NCBI GenBank assembly: GCA_003290465.1
Contig: CP030759.1
Location: forward strand, 1,922,001-1,986,000
Reading direction: 5' to 3'
Length of the DNA stretch: 64,000 nucleotides
From: Candidatus Sumerlaea chitinivorans
GTDB lineage: Bacteria > Sumerlaeota > Sumerlaeia > Sumerlaeales > Sumerlaeaceae
The stretch's first letter is position 1. Each line of letters starts with the position of its first letter. The position numbers and the translations under genes are program-made. Shown here one piece after another: positions 28,429 through 37,314 of the stretch. The notes below the pieces were generated by a model. That model had not been told where the DNA came from. It made no database searches and was given only the letters and a program-made list of their open reading frames with translations.

Positions 28429-29301
28429 ATGAAAATCTGGATTGACGGTCAGCTCTACGACAAACACGAGGCAAAGATCAGCGTCTTTGATCACTGCCTG
28501 CTTTACGGCGACGGGGTTTTCGAAGGAATCCGGATTTACAACGGATGCATTTATCGGCTTGAGCAACATTTGGACCGGCTATGGTCCTCGGCGAAATACA
28601 TCAAACTTGCCATCCCTCTCTCACGCGAGGAGATGGTCGCCGCCATCGCTGAAACGGTGCGCGCAAATGGTCTGCGCGACGGATACATTCGCTTGGTTGT
28701 TACGCGCGGGGTGGGCGACCTCGGTTTGAATCCCAATTTGTGTCCGCGACCAACGGTATTTATCATCGCCGATCAGATCCGACTTTTCCCGCAGGAGCTT
28801 TATGAAAAGGGGATTCACGTGATTTCGGCGGCGGTGCAGCGTCAACCCGTGAGCGCGCTGAATCCAAGGGTGAAATCCTGCAATTACCTGAATAGCATCC
28901 TTGCACGGATCGAAGCCAACAATGCGGGAGCTCACGAAGCCCTGATTTTAGACTTGCGGGGATTCGTGGTCGAGGGAACGGCGGATAACGTCTTTGTGGT
29001 TCGTAATGGAGTCATCACTACGCCCCCGGTGTATCTGGGAGCCCTGCGGGGGATCACCCGCGACGCAGTGATTGAAATTGCTCAAGAAAAAGGCCTGCCC
29101 GTCCGGGAAGAACCCTTCACCCTCTACGAAGTTTACGATGCAGATGAGCTATTCCTGACGGGAACAGCCGCAGAAGTGGTGCCGGTGGTGCAAGTGGATG
29201 GTCGCACGATTGGGTCGGGAAAACCCGGCCCTATTTACGCCTGTCTGCTGGAAGAATTTCGCAAGCGAGCCCCTCGAGACGGCTACCAAGTGTACGAATA
29301 A
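28429..29301 (+). CDS. ilvE: Class IV aminotransferase, branched-chain type
   Basis: 290 residues from the ATG at 28429; an earlier in-frame start at 28393 would add 12 residues without similarity. The PLP-dependent class IV fold shows LLYGDGVFEGIRIYNG, the cofactor Lys149 in NPRVKSCNYLNSIL, and FVVEGTADNVFVV and LFLTGTAAEVVPV in the expected order. VFEGIRIY favours a branched-chain amino acid transaminase over D-amino-acid transaminase or aminodeoxychorismate lyase, but the substrate is not certain. It lies 65 bases after dtd on the same strand. Confidence 0.88.
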   Translation: MKIWIDGQLYDKHEAKISVFDHCLLYGDGVFEGIRIYNGCIYRLEQHLDRLWSSAKYIKLAIPLSREEMVAAIAETVRANGLRDGYIRLVVTRGVGDLGLNPNLCPRPTVFIIADQIRLFPQELYEKGIHVISAAVQRQPVSALNPRVKSCNYLNSILARIEANNAGAHEALILDLRGFVVEGTADNVFVVRNGVITTPPVYLGALRGITRDAVIEIAQEKGLPVREEPFTLYEVYDADELFLTGTAAEVVPVVQVDGRTIGSGKPGPIYACLLEEFRKRAPRDGYQVYE

Positions 29302-29330
29302 GCGCTGTCACTGGGCGTCGCCCCGCGTCC

Positions 29331-30104
29331 TCAGGCAGGTTTTCTTGCGATGCAGACGATGGATAGACCGCAGGGCATGGAATAGCGCCGGAGGAGGGGG
29401 GCTTCTGCGGACACAACCGCCCGAAGTAGTGCGTTGACCCATACTGGCAATGGAAACTCATCGGTCTTGGGGGAGGCGGAAGGGCGCAAAAAGTGCTTCT
29501 TCAGTCGGCGATAGATCGCCGCGGGCCAATAAATACTCGCCATCATGTAGGAGCACTTTTCAATCTCTAATCCGGCCCCTAAGACAAGTTGTCGGAATTC
29601 AGACTTTTCGTAGCGGCGAAAATGGTGAAGAGCCACATCGTGGTTGCTCCAAAGCCTTTTGTGCGCCGGCACGCTCATCAAGGCGTAACCGCCGGGGCGT
29701 AATACCCGATGGATTTCCCCCATGAGCTTGCGGTCGTCCTCAACATGTTCAACGAGATCAAGTGCTGTGAGCAGATCCACGGAGTTGCTGCGCACGGGTA
29801 ACCGTTGCACATCGGCGCGAGCCAAGTTGGGAAGGCGCCGTTCTCGGCAATAGGCAAGGGCCACTGGGGAAAAATCCAAACCGGCCACCCAGCCGTAAGC
29901 CTGCAGATCTTCCATTAGCATGCCGGTGCCGCAGCCGATATCGAGAATACGCAGGGCCGGGCGGGATGCCAGCGCTGCGTCGGCAGGCACCCGACACTTG
30001 GGTACAAGCTCAGCGAGCAGCGTTCGTATCATTTTTCTGCGCGCCTGGAACCACCAGTAGTTCTTCTCCAATGCGTGCATTTTGTGGTATTCTTCGATGT
30101 TCAC
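29331..30104 (-). CDS. Class I SAM-dependent methyltransferase
   Basis: 257 residues from a GTG at 30104 that has GAGG about 9 bases upstream; a TTG at 30113 is the alternative. The SAM-binding loop is LRILDIGCGTGMLMEDL, followed by the acidic GLDFSPVAL and LDLVEHVEDDRKLMGEIHRVLRPGGY. The N-terminal MHALEKNYWWFQARRKMI is typical of methyltransferases found near glycosyltransferases in polysaccharide or lipid clusters. The C-terminal third has a hydrophobic, basic segment (YWPAAIYRRLKKHFL) that may touch the membrane. It converges on ilvE; its substrate is unknown. Confidence 0.9.
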   Translation of the reverse strand: MNIEEYHKMHALEKNYWWFQARRKMIRTLLAELVPKCRVPADAALASRPALRILDIGCGTGMLMEDLQAYGWVAGLDFSPVALAYCRERRLPNLARADVQRLPVRSNSVDLLTALDLVEHVEDDRKLMGEIHRVLRPGGYALMSVPAHKRLWSNHDVALHHFRRYEKSEFRQLVLGAGLEIEKCSYMMASIYWPAAIYRRLKKHFLRPSASPKTDEFPLPVWVNALLRAVVSAEAPLLRRYSMPCGLSIVCIARKPA

Positions 30105-30481
30105 GAGCAGCAACCTCGGGCGCTGAATAACAACGGGAGGCGTCGTTTGGGCAAGCGTAGTTTTTCAAAAAGTTGCGAAAACGTAACCAGCATGGCCTTC
30201 CTCGGTCTACGTTCTCGCTTGCAGCCCACCAGACGTAGTCTTTGCTTTGCTCCGCTAATTCCTACGCATAGTTTTGTTGCAAATGGAATTGCTGACTCAC
30301 AGGAAAGTATGCATTGAAGCGTTTGAAAGCTATGCTGTGAGAGGCTGCGGGTTTACACGTCAGGGGGAAGTGATATAGACTTGCTGCGGGTGAACATTCC
30401 CCATTATGCTGCACGAGCGCACCAAGAGCCGTGAGCAGTGGCGTGCCGCAGGAATCCAATTGTGGGTAAAGGACGCAAAAT
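30105..30481. other. Divergent intergenic region before the pseudopilin cluster
   Basis: About 377 bases between the methyltransferase start and the TTG start of the GspK-like gene. No protein, RNA gene or convincing hairpin is seen. It should hold the promoter of the secretion cluster. Confidence 0.5.
30468..30473 (+). promoter_or_regulatory. Ribosome binding site fixing the TTG start of the GspK-like gene
   Basis: AAAGGA lies 8 bases before TTG 30482. An in-frame TAA at 30467-30469 excludes any earlier start. Confidence 0.75.
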
Positions 30482-32638
30482 TTGAAGCTTAGCAGAAACG
30501 AAGAACGAGGATCCACGCTGATTGTCGTGGCAGCGTTGCTGTCGGTTCTGCTGCTCATGGTGGCGATGCTGTCCGTGAGCGCAAAAATGGATATGGTGGC
30601 AAGTAGAAACTACGCGGACGCCACCGAGGCGCGTGCAGCAACGATTGGCGCGTTGCCCCGGGCTCTCGCCTACGTTAGCGAAGCAACGACCCTTACAAGC
30701 TTACTGCAACCGTGGAATACTGTCGCAAACGCCCGACCAGAGAAGCAAGTCTCGGCCAACAAGAATCTGAACGGGAAAGCCCCCTCAACCTTTGCGGCGG
30801 ACAACTCATTGGCCCAGCTCTCGATTACCGATCTTGGCAGCAAAGTGAACTTGAATGTTTTTCGTAGCGAACGCGCTTTGGCGCGGTTTCTCGCAGCCGT
30901 TTTCCCTCAAGCCTCGACAGGAGTGCCCGTAGAGGCGCGTGCACACGCGCTTGCAAGCATTCTGGACTTGCGAGAGGACAATTCCACTACCCGCGAGCTT
31001 GATCTGCGCCTACCTCCGACGAAGAGCGGGCGGCGCATCCAGTCCCTGTGGGAACTGCTGGCGGATCCCGCCAAAACGCCTGACCTTTTCTCTTATGAGG
31101 AGGTGCTGGCATTAGCTAATTACGCGACCTGTTTTTCGTTAGCTCCAGAAGTCTTCACAACTGCCGACGGGACAAGTTGGCCTAAAACGCCGCTGGCCGG
31201 CCTGACACCACAGCGCGCTTATGAGGCGTTGCGGCGGGCATTCCCGGAAAAAGACGAGCGGCTGCTCCGCCAATATTCGGTCAATCTGGCGGATTTTTTG
31301 GATGCGGACGATGTGCCAACGCTCATGACCGACCCGCAACACCCTGAGCCATGGAACACGCTGATCGGACTGGAAGAGACACCGTTGATTACCGAAGTGT
31401 ACCCCGATGCTGCGACAAGCGTGGGGGGCGACGAAGGCCAGTTTGTGGAAATTTATAATCCGTGGAGCCACCCCATCACAATGAACAACTGGCGGTTCGT
31501 AATTGGGGGCACCGAGGGCAACAGTATTTTGCTCAACGCCACCTTGCCGCCCAAGGGGTTCTTGATACTCACGGATAACTACGAAACGCCGCGCCAAGAA
31601 ACTCCACCGAGCACTGGGTGCTTTCTGGCCATCTTCGGGGCCCGACGCGACGAAGCCCAAAGGCAGCTCATCGAAGTTCCAAGCTTGAACCTGCCAGATA
31701 AGAACTCGTTCGTCTCTCTTTTGGACGACCGGGGCAATCTGATCGACGTTTTCAGCTATACGAACACTGCCCAAGAAAACTCAGAGCAAAGCTATCAGCG
31801 AAGCGACCCAACCGTGCGCGCCTTCCTTGTGGCAAAAGCGACACCCTTCGAGCTTCCAGAAGGAGCGACATCGAAGACAGTGCGCGCGACGGCCCTGATT
31901 GAGACGGTTCGCAAAGAACTGCGTGCGGATCGGTCCCAAGGTAAAGGGCTTGCGTGGCTGCTTTATGTCCCCACTTCCTATGTGGGCTTCGAGCACAGCG
32001 ACGGGCGCAGCCGATTTAAACCCGCTCTTTGGCAAACCCCGGATCGGCGAGTGGCTGGCCAGCTCGGACAGCAAGGAGCCGTAACAAACCTCGACGCGCG
32101 GGTGCTCGATGTCTTTACGGTTGAGGAGCTTCGCCCCCGCCCGGCTGCGTCGGGTGGCAAACAACCTTTTGGATCGGAGGAACTGAGTAAAGTCTCCTCT
32201 GCGAAGCAGTCTCCCTCCGCGGGCGAGACGACTGCTTACGCTTACGGGCGGCTCAATTTGAACACGTGCTCGAAGCAGGCGCTTTATGCTCTCGATGCAG
32301 AAGCAAATGGGATCAATCTTTTGCCCCCAGAAGTCATTCAGCAAATCGAGCAATATCGTGTTCAACGTTATAGCGCTGGGGAAACGCCTTTCCGCAACGT
32401 GAGTGAATTTGTTGCCGCCTTTTTCGCGAACGTGGAGCCTGATGCGCTGCCTGCACTGGATAAGCTCCTGAGCCAAGTCACCGTCAGCAGTGCCGCTTTC
32501 GAGATCATCGCCGAAACGCGCCCTCCTGCGCTCGAGGCAACGAAGGATTCGCGCGCACCCGCTGTCGTGCTTGCGAAATGGACAGTTGCACTTGATTTTG
32601 CCCCTTGGGCACTTCTTGATTTCAGGGTAAAGCCGTGA
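30482..32638 (+). CDS. GspK-like minor pseudopilin with an inserted lamin-tail domain
   Basis: 718 residues with a TTG start. The N-terminus ERGSTLIVVAALLSVLLLMVAML is a pseudopilin-like leader and helix, without a clear Gly/Phe class III site but with the GST-L-I-V-V pattern of GspK. The alpha-helical GspK body follows. At about 300-445 a lamin-tail domain is inserted: LITEVYPDAATS, EGQFVEIYNPWSHPI, NNWRF and PPKGFLILTDN. The C-terminal part (about 589-640) has the helix-hairpin-helix GRLNLNTCSKQALYAL and LPPEVIQQIEQYR, characteristic of GspK. It heads a row of five pseudopilin genes, so it likely caps the pseudopilus tip. GspK proteins are usually near 300-350 residues, so this is about twice as long. 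Confidence 0.85.
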   Translation: MKLSRNEERGSTLIVVAALLSVLLLMVAMLSVSAKMDMVASRNYADATEARAATIGALPRALAYVSEATTLTSLLQPWNTVANARPEKQVSANKNLNGKAPSTFAADNSLAQLSITDLGSKVNLNVFRSERALARFLAAVFPQASTGVPVEARAHALASILDLREDNSTTRELDLRLPPTKSGRRIQSLWELLADPAKTPDLFSYEEVLALANYATCFSLAPEVFTTADGTSWPKTPLAGLTPQRAYEALRRAFPEKDERLLRQYSVNLADFLDADDVPTLMTDPQHPEPWNTLIGLEETPLITEVYPDAATSVGGDEGQFVEIYNPWSHPITMNNWRFVIGGTEGNSILLNATLPPKGFLILTDNYETPRQETPPSTGCFLAIFGARRDEAQRQLIEVPSLNLPDKNSFVSLLDDRGNLIDVFSYTNTAQENSEQSYQRSDPTVRAFLVAKATPFELPEGATSKTVRATALIETVRKELRADRSQGKGLAWLLYVPTSYVGFEHSDGRSRFKPALWQTPDRRVAGQLGQQGAVTNLDARVLDVFTVEELRPRPAASGGKQPFGSEELSKVSSAKQSPSAGETTAYAYGRLNLNTCSKQALYALDAEANGINLLPPEVIQQIEQYRVQRYSAGETPFRNVSEFVAAFFANVEPDALPALDKLLSQVTVSSAAFEIIAETRPPALEATKDSRAPAVVLAKWTVALDFAPWALLDFRVKP

Positions 32639-32813
32639 GCGAACATGTGATTTTTGCGAGTTTAGGCCGCAAGAGGGTGCGGTGGTGGCGAGTTTCTTTT
32701 GTGCGCGATGGAGCATTGCCTGAGGGAATCCAGCTTTTTGCGCACGCAAGGTTGACACCTTCAAAGGGTGGGTCATATACGTTGGCAGGACAGAACGCGG
32801 AAGCCTGAGACAA

Positions 32814-33623
32814 ATGAGATACACCAGACCATACTCGTCCGGACAAAAGGGTTTCACCCTTGCGGAAATGCTTATTGTGGCGGCGCTGATCGCCTTGTTC
32901 TCAGGCATCGCGATCTTCAGCATCGAGACCCAGTACACGCTGAACAAACAGAAGGCGGCGGTGGCGGAGTGTCGCCAAATTGCCACCGCAATGAGTTTCG
33001 CCCAACAAGACCTTGGGTTTTATCCGAAAATCTGCTTTTTGCGCCACAACTCCATTAATCTGATTTCGCTACTCACAGGAATGGGGTTCGATGCCGTCGA
33101 ATATCACAGTTACCCGATTGGCGATCTGCAGAGCCGGCTACTGAAACAATGGAAAGGCCCATACGCCGCGTTTTCGCAGGATCGGCTCATCCGCATGCAA
33201 TTCACCAGCAACAGTGTGACAAAAGAGTTCGATTGGCCCGCGGATCCGTTTGGGAATCCGTATGTGGCGTACTTCATCACGACCGACCCGCCGGGTCCGG
33301 GGAATCCGACGATCCGCCATCGCTTTATCTCGAACGCGGGTGAAAAACCCAACGAGTTTGCCGGCATCGTGAGTTACGGACGCAATCGTGTTCCCGGCCT
33401 TGGCGACATGCCTGACCCCACGGCGGTCAACACGCGCAAGGGCTATCGGCTGTATACGGAAACGGCGAATCCGCGTCTATTCACGCTGCTGGGGCCGACG
33501 GATTACAATGCGTTTCCGGGGTTGGTGAACATGATTCTAATCGATCCCTTGGCACCCCCGGTCGACACGTTGGGACCCCGAATTCGCGAAACAGGGTCGG
33601 ATGACCGGTACGTAGAATTCTAA
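32814..33623 (+). CDS. Pseudopilin 1 of the cluster
   Basis: 269 residues. The leader MRYTRPYSSGQKG is cut before FTLAEMLIVAALIALF; Glu5 of the mature form is present. The C-terminal domain keeps the GspG-like WPADPFGNPYVAYF turn and ends in GSDDRYVEF. The 175-base gap from the GspK-like gene could hold a second promoter. It is followed by four more pseudopilins at short intervals, so all should be assembled together into a pseudopilus or minor-pilin tip. Confidence 0.88.
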   Translation: MRYTRPYSSGQKGFTLAEMLIVAALIALFSGIAIFSIETQYTLNKQKAAVAECRQIATAMSFAQQDLGFYPKICFLRHNSINLISLLTGMGFDAVEYHSYPIGDLQSRLLKQWKGPYAAFSQDRLIRMQFTSNSVTKEFDWPADPFGNPYVAYFITTDPPGPGNPTIRHRFISNAGEKPNEFAGIVSYGRNRVPGLGDMPDPTAVNTRKGYRLYTETANPRLFTLLGPTDYNAFPGLVNMILIDPLAPPVDTLGPRIRETGSDDRYVEF

Positions 33624-33646
33624 GGAAAGTAAATGAGAAGGGGCTC

Positions 33647-34450
33647 ATGAGCGCACAACGAATCAAAAAACTACAAAGTCGAGGACGGGCGACGAGCCGC
33701 GGTTTCACGGCAATTGAAATCGCGATGGTCGCCACGGTGATCGCCATTTTTGCGCTGATGGTTCTGCCACTTTTCCGCAACCGGGTCGAGGAGGCAAAGA
33801 TCGCTGCGGCGAAAGCGGATCTCGCCAGCTTGATGAAAGCGCAGGAACTCGCCCATGCGGATACCGGATTCTATTTCCGGCTTGAGGACCTCGACAACGT
33901 CATTAATAATGATCCTAACCCCTTCCCGCCGGCAGGATGGACGGGTGTGACGATTGAGACCCCTCCTCTCGTTTACGTGCCGGGAGCCGACAACCGTACC
34001 CCGCGGAATCTCACCGTTCAGGAATGGCGCGCGCTGGCCGGCACGATCGCTAGTCCGAAGTGGAAAGGCCCGTATGTGACCATGTCACGCACGATCACTT
34101 ATGGTGAGCTGCGCGCGACAGGAAGTCCGCTGCTGAGAAGCTTCAACGGCGGGCAGTACTCGGCAATCCGCGACATCCCCGCCGGTGGCGTTGGGGGTGG
34201 GGATCCCAACCTCTACGACAGCGATAAAAACCGGATCCCAATTGATCCGTGGGGCAATCCGTATCTGTACTTCCCACCCACGGGTGAAACGCGCTATAAT
34301 TATAATTCGATCTTCTCGCTTGGGCCTGATGGCTTGCCCGGAAACGGTCTGCCATTCACGCGGGAAAACTTGCTGCGGGAAGGCGCAAACATCAACGATC
34401 CCAACGACGACTATTTGGGAACAGGCGACGATCTTGAGGTGCGATTCTGA
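33647..34450 (+). CDS. Pseudopilin 2 of the cluster (GspG-like)
   Basis: 267 residues. The basic leader ends RG and the mature protein begins FTAIEIAMVATVIAIF with Glu5. The segment ADTGFYFRLEDLDNV after the helix has a counterpart in the next two pseudopilins. The calcium-site region DPWGNPYLYF and SLGPDGLPGNG is typical of GspG major pseudopilins, but here the N-terminal loop is longer. Its TGA overlaps the next ATG by one base (TGATG), so translation of the two is coupled. Confidence 0.9.
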   Translation: MSAQRIKKLQSRGRATSRGFTAIEIAMVATVIAIFALMVLPLFRNRVEEAKIAAAKADLASLMKAQELAHADTGFYFRLEDLDNVINNDPNPFPPAGWTGVTIETPPLVYVPGADNRTPRNLTVQEWRALAGTIASPKWKGPYVTMSRTITYGELRATGSPLLRSFNGGQYSAIRDIPAGGVGGGDPNLYDSDKNRIPIDPWGNPYLYFPPTGETRYNYNSIFSLGPDGLPGNGLPFTRENLLREGANINDPNDDYLGTGDDLEVRF

Positions 34451-35187
34451 TGACACAGCAAATTAAAGACAGAGTTCGTCAACGTGCCGGCGGCTTTACG
34501 ATTATCGAGCTGCTGATCTCGGTCATCATCATCGGGATTCTGGTTGCCGTCATCATCCCTGTCTATATCACTCGCGCCGATGAGGCACGTCTGAGCGCTT
34601 GTCAGCAGGATCTCGACGCACTTCAAACCGCCCAACAGCACGCTGCGATTGATACCGGATATTTTTACCGATTGTATGTGCTCGATGACGTTCGCGGCGG
34701 CGATGGAGTGCCGGCCTCGAATCTGACTGCCGACCGTATCGACGGCATTGCAGACGAGCAACTGCGGACGGACGTCCTGAACCCGAAACTGCTGTTCATT
34801 GATACACAATCGGGGCTGGTGCTTGCCGCTGGGAGTGCCATTTTCGACCGAATGGCCGCGAATGAGACCGCGTTCAATTGGAACGGCCCATACATCAACG
34901 TGCCACGCAAGGTTGGACTGAAAAACCCGGTGGCAGGTGTACCTGCCGGCATTCCTCTCGATCCGTGGGGAAATCCGTATCTGTTTTTCACAAAGGAAGG
35001 ACTCGTTCGCGATCGCGAAGGTGACATTTCCACGACCTATATCGGTCTGGACGGCAACAGTTACGCCACGACACGCTTCGATCGCCCAACGATTCTGAGT
35101 CTGGGTCCGAACGGTTTGCCGGGTAACGGCGCCGGAAGCACTGAACCGAATTTTGGTCAAGGGGACGATTTGTACCGTCAGTTCTGA
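34450..35187 (+). CDS. Pseudopilin 3 of the cluster (GspG-like)
   Basis: 245 residues. The leader ends AGG, followed by FTIIELLISVIIIGILVAVI with Glu5. It shares IDTGYFYRLYVLDDV, DPWGNPYLFF, SLGPNGLPGNG and the GDDLYRQF end with pseudopilin 2, strongly suggesting duplication. The start overlaps the preceding stop. Such GspG-like proteins bind calcium at the Asp-rich C-terminal loop; here GQGDDL provides the acidic residues. Confidence 0.9.
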   Translation: MTQQIKDRVRQRAGGFTIIELLISVIIIGILVAVIIPVYITRADEARLSACQQDLDALQTAQQHAAIDTGYFYRLYVLDDVRGGDGVPASNLTADRIDGIADEQLRTDVLNPKLLFIDTQSGLVLAAGSAIFDRMAANETAFNWNGPYINVPRKVGLKNPVAGVPAGIPLDPWGNPYLFFTKEGLVRDREGDISTTYIGLDGNSYATTRFDRPTILSLGPNGLPGNGAGSTEPNFGQGDDLYRQF

Positions 35188-35203
35188 AAGGATGTTTTGA
35201 ACC

Positions 35204-35968
35204 ATGAAACGAATTGCGCGTAATCGAAATCGAGGTCTCACCCTCACTGAGCTGTTGGTGGTGATGCTGATCATCGGCCTGCTTTCGAGCATCGCCGTGC
35301 CAGTGTACATCAACCGTATGGAGGATGCCCGTGTGCGCTTGGCTATGGCAGAATGCCGAGAAATAGCCATGGCTGAAGAGCAGTGTGCGATGATTCATGG
35401 ATTCTACGTTCCTTTCCAGATTTTGGACGACCTGCCTCATCCGCGCAATCTTTCGCTGCAGGGCGACACGATCCGCAACGAGCCTGACGGTACGATTCTG
35501 CTCATCAACCCCTTGATTCGTCCGGAAGACCAACGCGGCAGCCAACTCGTGCTGAGCACTGCAAGCGGCAACCCGCGCGTGCGCGACATGATTGACCACT
35601 GGGCTGGGCCATTTATCAACTATCAGCGCGTCTACACAGGCAACCAAGATCCGAAAGATCCCAATTTTATCAACACGACGGAAGTGCGGTTGGATTTCCC
35701 GCTGGATCCGTGGGGCCAACCCTATCGCTTCTATTCACCGCTCGGCATCATTGGGTCGAATGCACTGAACACCGACCTCACCAATCTGACCTTTAGCTTC
35801 AGTGATGGCTCCTTGACCACAAATGACGACAGAAACTTCCAGCGCTACGCGGTGGTGAGTTTCGGGCGCGACAACCTCCCGGAAACGCTCACGGGAACCA
35901 GCCGGGATGACGTTATCTATTTCTTCGGCGTGACGGGTGTTGAATCCGAATTTGGACTCCGAATTTAA
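35204..35968 (+). CDS. Pseudopilin 4 of the cluster
   Basis: 254 residues, ATG at 35204. The leader MKRIARNRNRG is followed by LTLTELLVVMLIIGLLSSIA, so the first mature residue is Leu instead of Phe, while Glu5 is kept. MIHGFYVPFQILDDL aligns with the matching segment of pseudopilins 2 and 3. DPWGQPYRFY and VSFGRDNLPE correspond to the GspG calcium region, but the final acidic loop differs. Spacing of 16 bases from the preceding gene supports one operon. Confidence 0.9.
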   Translation: MKRIARNRNRGLTLTELLVVMLIIGLLSSIAVPVYINRMEDARVRLAMAECREIAMAEEQCAMIHGFYVPFQILDDLPHPRNLSLQGDTIRNEPDGTILLINPLIRPEDQRGSQLVLSTASGNPRVRDMIDHWAGPFINYQRVYTGNQDPKDPNFINTTEVRLDFPLDPWGQPYRFYSPLGIIGSNALNTDLTNLTFSFSDGSLTTNDDRNFQRYAVVSFGRDNLPETLTGTSRDDVIYFFGVTGVESEFGLRI

Positions 35969-35979
35969 GGCGTGTGCAC

Positions 35980-36618
35980 ATGAGTCGAACAAGCGAAAAA
36001 GCCTTTACGTTGGTCGAGCTTCTGGCGGTGGTGTTGATCCTCGGCATTCTCGCCTCCATTTCTGTCGGGGTTTATACGACCCAAGTTGAGCGCGCGAGGA
36101 TCGCTGCGGCTCGCGCGATGATCAGTGAGATTGAAATTGCAGTCAATCGCTACCAGATCGACACAGGCCAGTATCCGCCGAGCGGGAGCGGCAGCGGCTC
36201 CTTCCCAGCCGCAAGTCCGGCCGCGGGATGCGGATATCTTCAGCTGGCGTTAACGCACGGGCTTGGAAACACCTCCGGGACCCTGTGGCATGGGCCTTAC
36301 CTGACGATCAAACGGGAAATGCTTGGCGACATCAATGGCACACCCCTGGAGGTCTTAGGTGGGTCCATTTCGCCGGGGGAGGTTCAGATTCTTGATCCGT
36401 GGCGTTCCCCATACCGGTACGTGCGGTCTGGACCAGCCCCCGATGATTATGCAACAATGAAGGGGACGCGCCTGCCTTCGGGCCACCCCTACGCTTTGAC
36501 GGATGTCTACTATAATCCCTCGACCTTCCAGATTTCTTCACGCGGTCCAAACGGCAGCCCAGCGGACTGGCAAGACGTGGGAAGCGACGCAGACGATATT
36601 ACGAATTTTGGGATCTAA
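35980..36618 (+). CDS. Pseudopilin 5 of the cluster (GspG-like)
   Basis: 212 residues from the ATG at 35980; a GTG at 35974 would add two. The leader MSRTSEKA is followed by FTLVELLAVVLILGILASIS; the residue before the cleavage site is Ala instead of the usual Gly. The rest is the closest of the five to true GspG: INRY-like AVNRYQIDTGQYPP, GPYLTIK, DPWRSPYRYV and SRGPNGSPADWQDVGSDADDITNF, the calcium-binding end. It closes the operon. Confidence 0.9.
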   Translation: MSRTSEKAFTLVELLAVVLILGILASISVGVYTTQVERARIAAARAMISEIEIAVNRYQIDTGQYPPSGSGSGSFPAASPAAGCGYLQLALTHGLGNTSGTLWHGPYLTIKREMLGDINGTPLEVLGGSISPGEVQILDPWRSPYRYVRSGPAPDDYATMKGTRLPSGHPYALTDVYYNPSTFQISSRGPNGSPADWQDVGSDADDITNFGI

Positions 36619-36801
36619 TTAGATCGCAAACCCCAGATTCGACGCCTTCGCTACCGCATGGACCCATCTCCAGCAAAACGTAGGACGGCGCTGACACATA
36701 GCTTCATTCACGTCCGCCATGACATATCCCCTATCCCTGCTACGAAGCGCTATGGGTGGATACATCAGCAGAAGTCTCCGAGTGCTAAAACCGCCCCCTA
36801 C

Positions 36802-36836
36802 AAAAAACACTTGGGCAAGCCCGAGAGGGCTCGCCC
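36802..36836 (-). terminator. Probable terminator of the rpoZ-like gene
   Basis: On the minus strand GGGCGAGCCC, a CTCT-type loop and GGGCTTGCCC form a 10-bp stem with one mismatch, followed by AAGTG and six T. It lies 44 bases beyond the rpoZ-like stop codon and could also help stop the convergent pseudopilin operon. Confidence 0.6.
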
Positions 36837-36879
36837 GGCGTTCAAGCGCAATCTTTAAACAAGCGAACGAACTACCCCG

Positions 36880-37146
36880 CTACTCTGCTTGAATCAACGG
36901 AGCCGTTTCTTCGATCTTGGGGGTTGTCCTCGGTTGGATCACGAGCTTATCGGCGAGGAACTCTTGGGTGGCAATTTTTACATAGTCCCGATGCTCATCC
37001 GAGAGTGGCACCTGTGGTTTTTCGCCGGCATGCAACTGCGCAGACCGCTTCGCAATTGCGTTCACCATCAAACACATCATGCGATGCTCTCGGAGAAATA
37101 CAGAGGGTTTTTCGTCAAAAAACCACTCCCTCGTCGCTTCACTCAT
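36880..37146 (-). CDS. rpoZ: Putative RNA polymerase omega subunit
   Basis: 88 residues, ATG at 37146 with GGGAG 9 bases upstream. The segment MCLMVNAIAKRSAQLHAGEKPQV resembles the omega core (xLVxxAAKRARQL...KP), and the following KIATQEFLADKLVI resembles its second helix (ALEEI-x-x-GKI). Omega wraps the beta' C-terminus and stabilises the polymerase. The match is to a short family and is by eye only, so the call is moderate. It is divergent from the YhaO-like gene; gmk and spoT, frequent neighbours of rpoZ, are absent. Confidence 0.6.
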   Translation of the reverse strand: MSEATREWFFDEKPSVFLREHRMMCLMVNAIAKRSAQLHAGEKPQVPLSDEHRDYVKIATQEFLADKLVIQPRTTPKIEETAPLIQAE

Positions 37147-37314
37147 GCCCGAAAACTCCCATCAAATTCTCGCTTGTCGCGCTTCTACAACGCCATGCAC
37201 TTTTCTCTTCAACCGGAAACGATTCGCACGGCTTCGAATGAGGACGTTACATAGCGGTAAAAGCGAGATTGCTTGCAACGACTTTTTCGCTGGGGGACCA
37301 TTGCACGACGTGTG

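Noticed and set aside
31781-32986. 401-codon minus-strand frame
   Set aside because: It is antisense to the GspK-like gene, whose domains are clear; no signature in the reverse frame.
34411-35370. 319-codon minus-strand frame
   Set aside because: Antisense to pseudopilins 3 and 4, both with unmistakable pilin N-termini.
36658-36858. 66-codon frame in the gap after the pseudopilin operon
   Set aside because: No ribosome binding site, Lys/Pro/Ser-rich translation and it spans the terminator hairpin.
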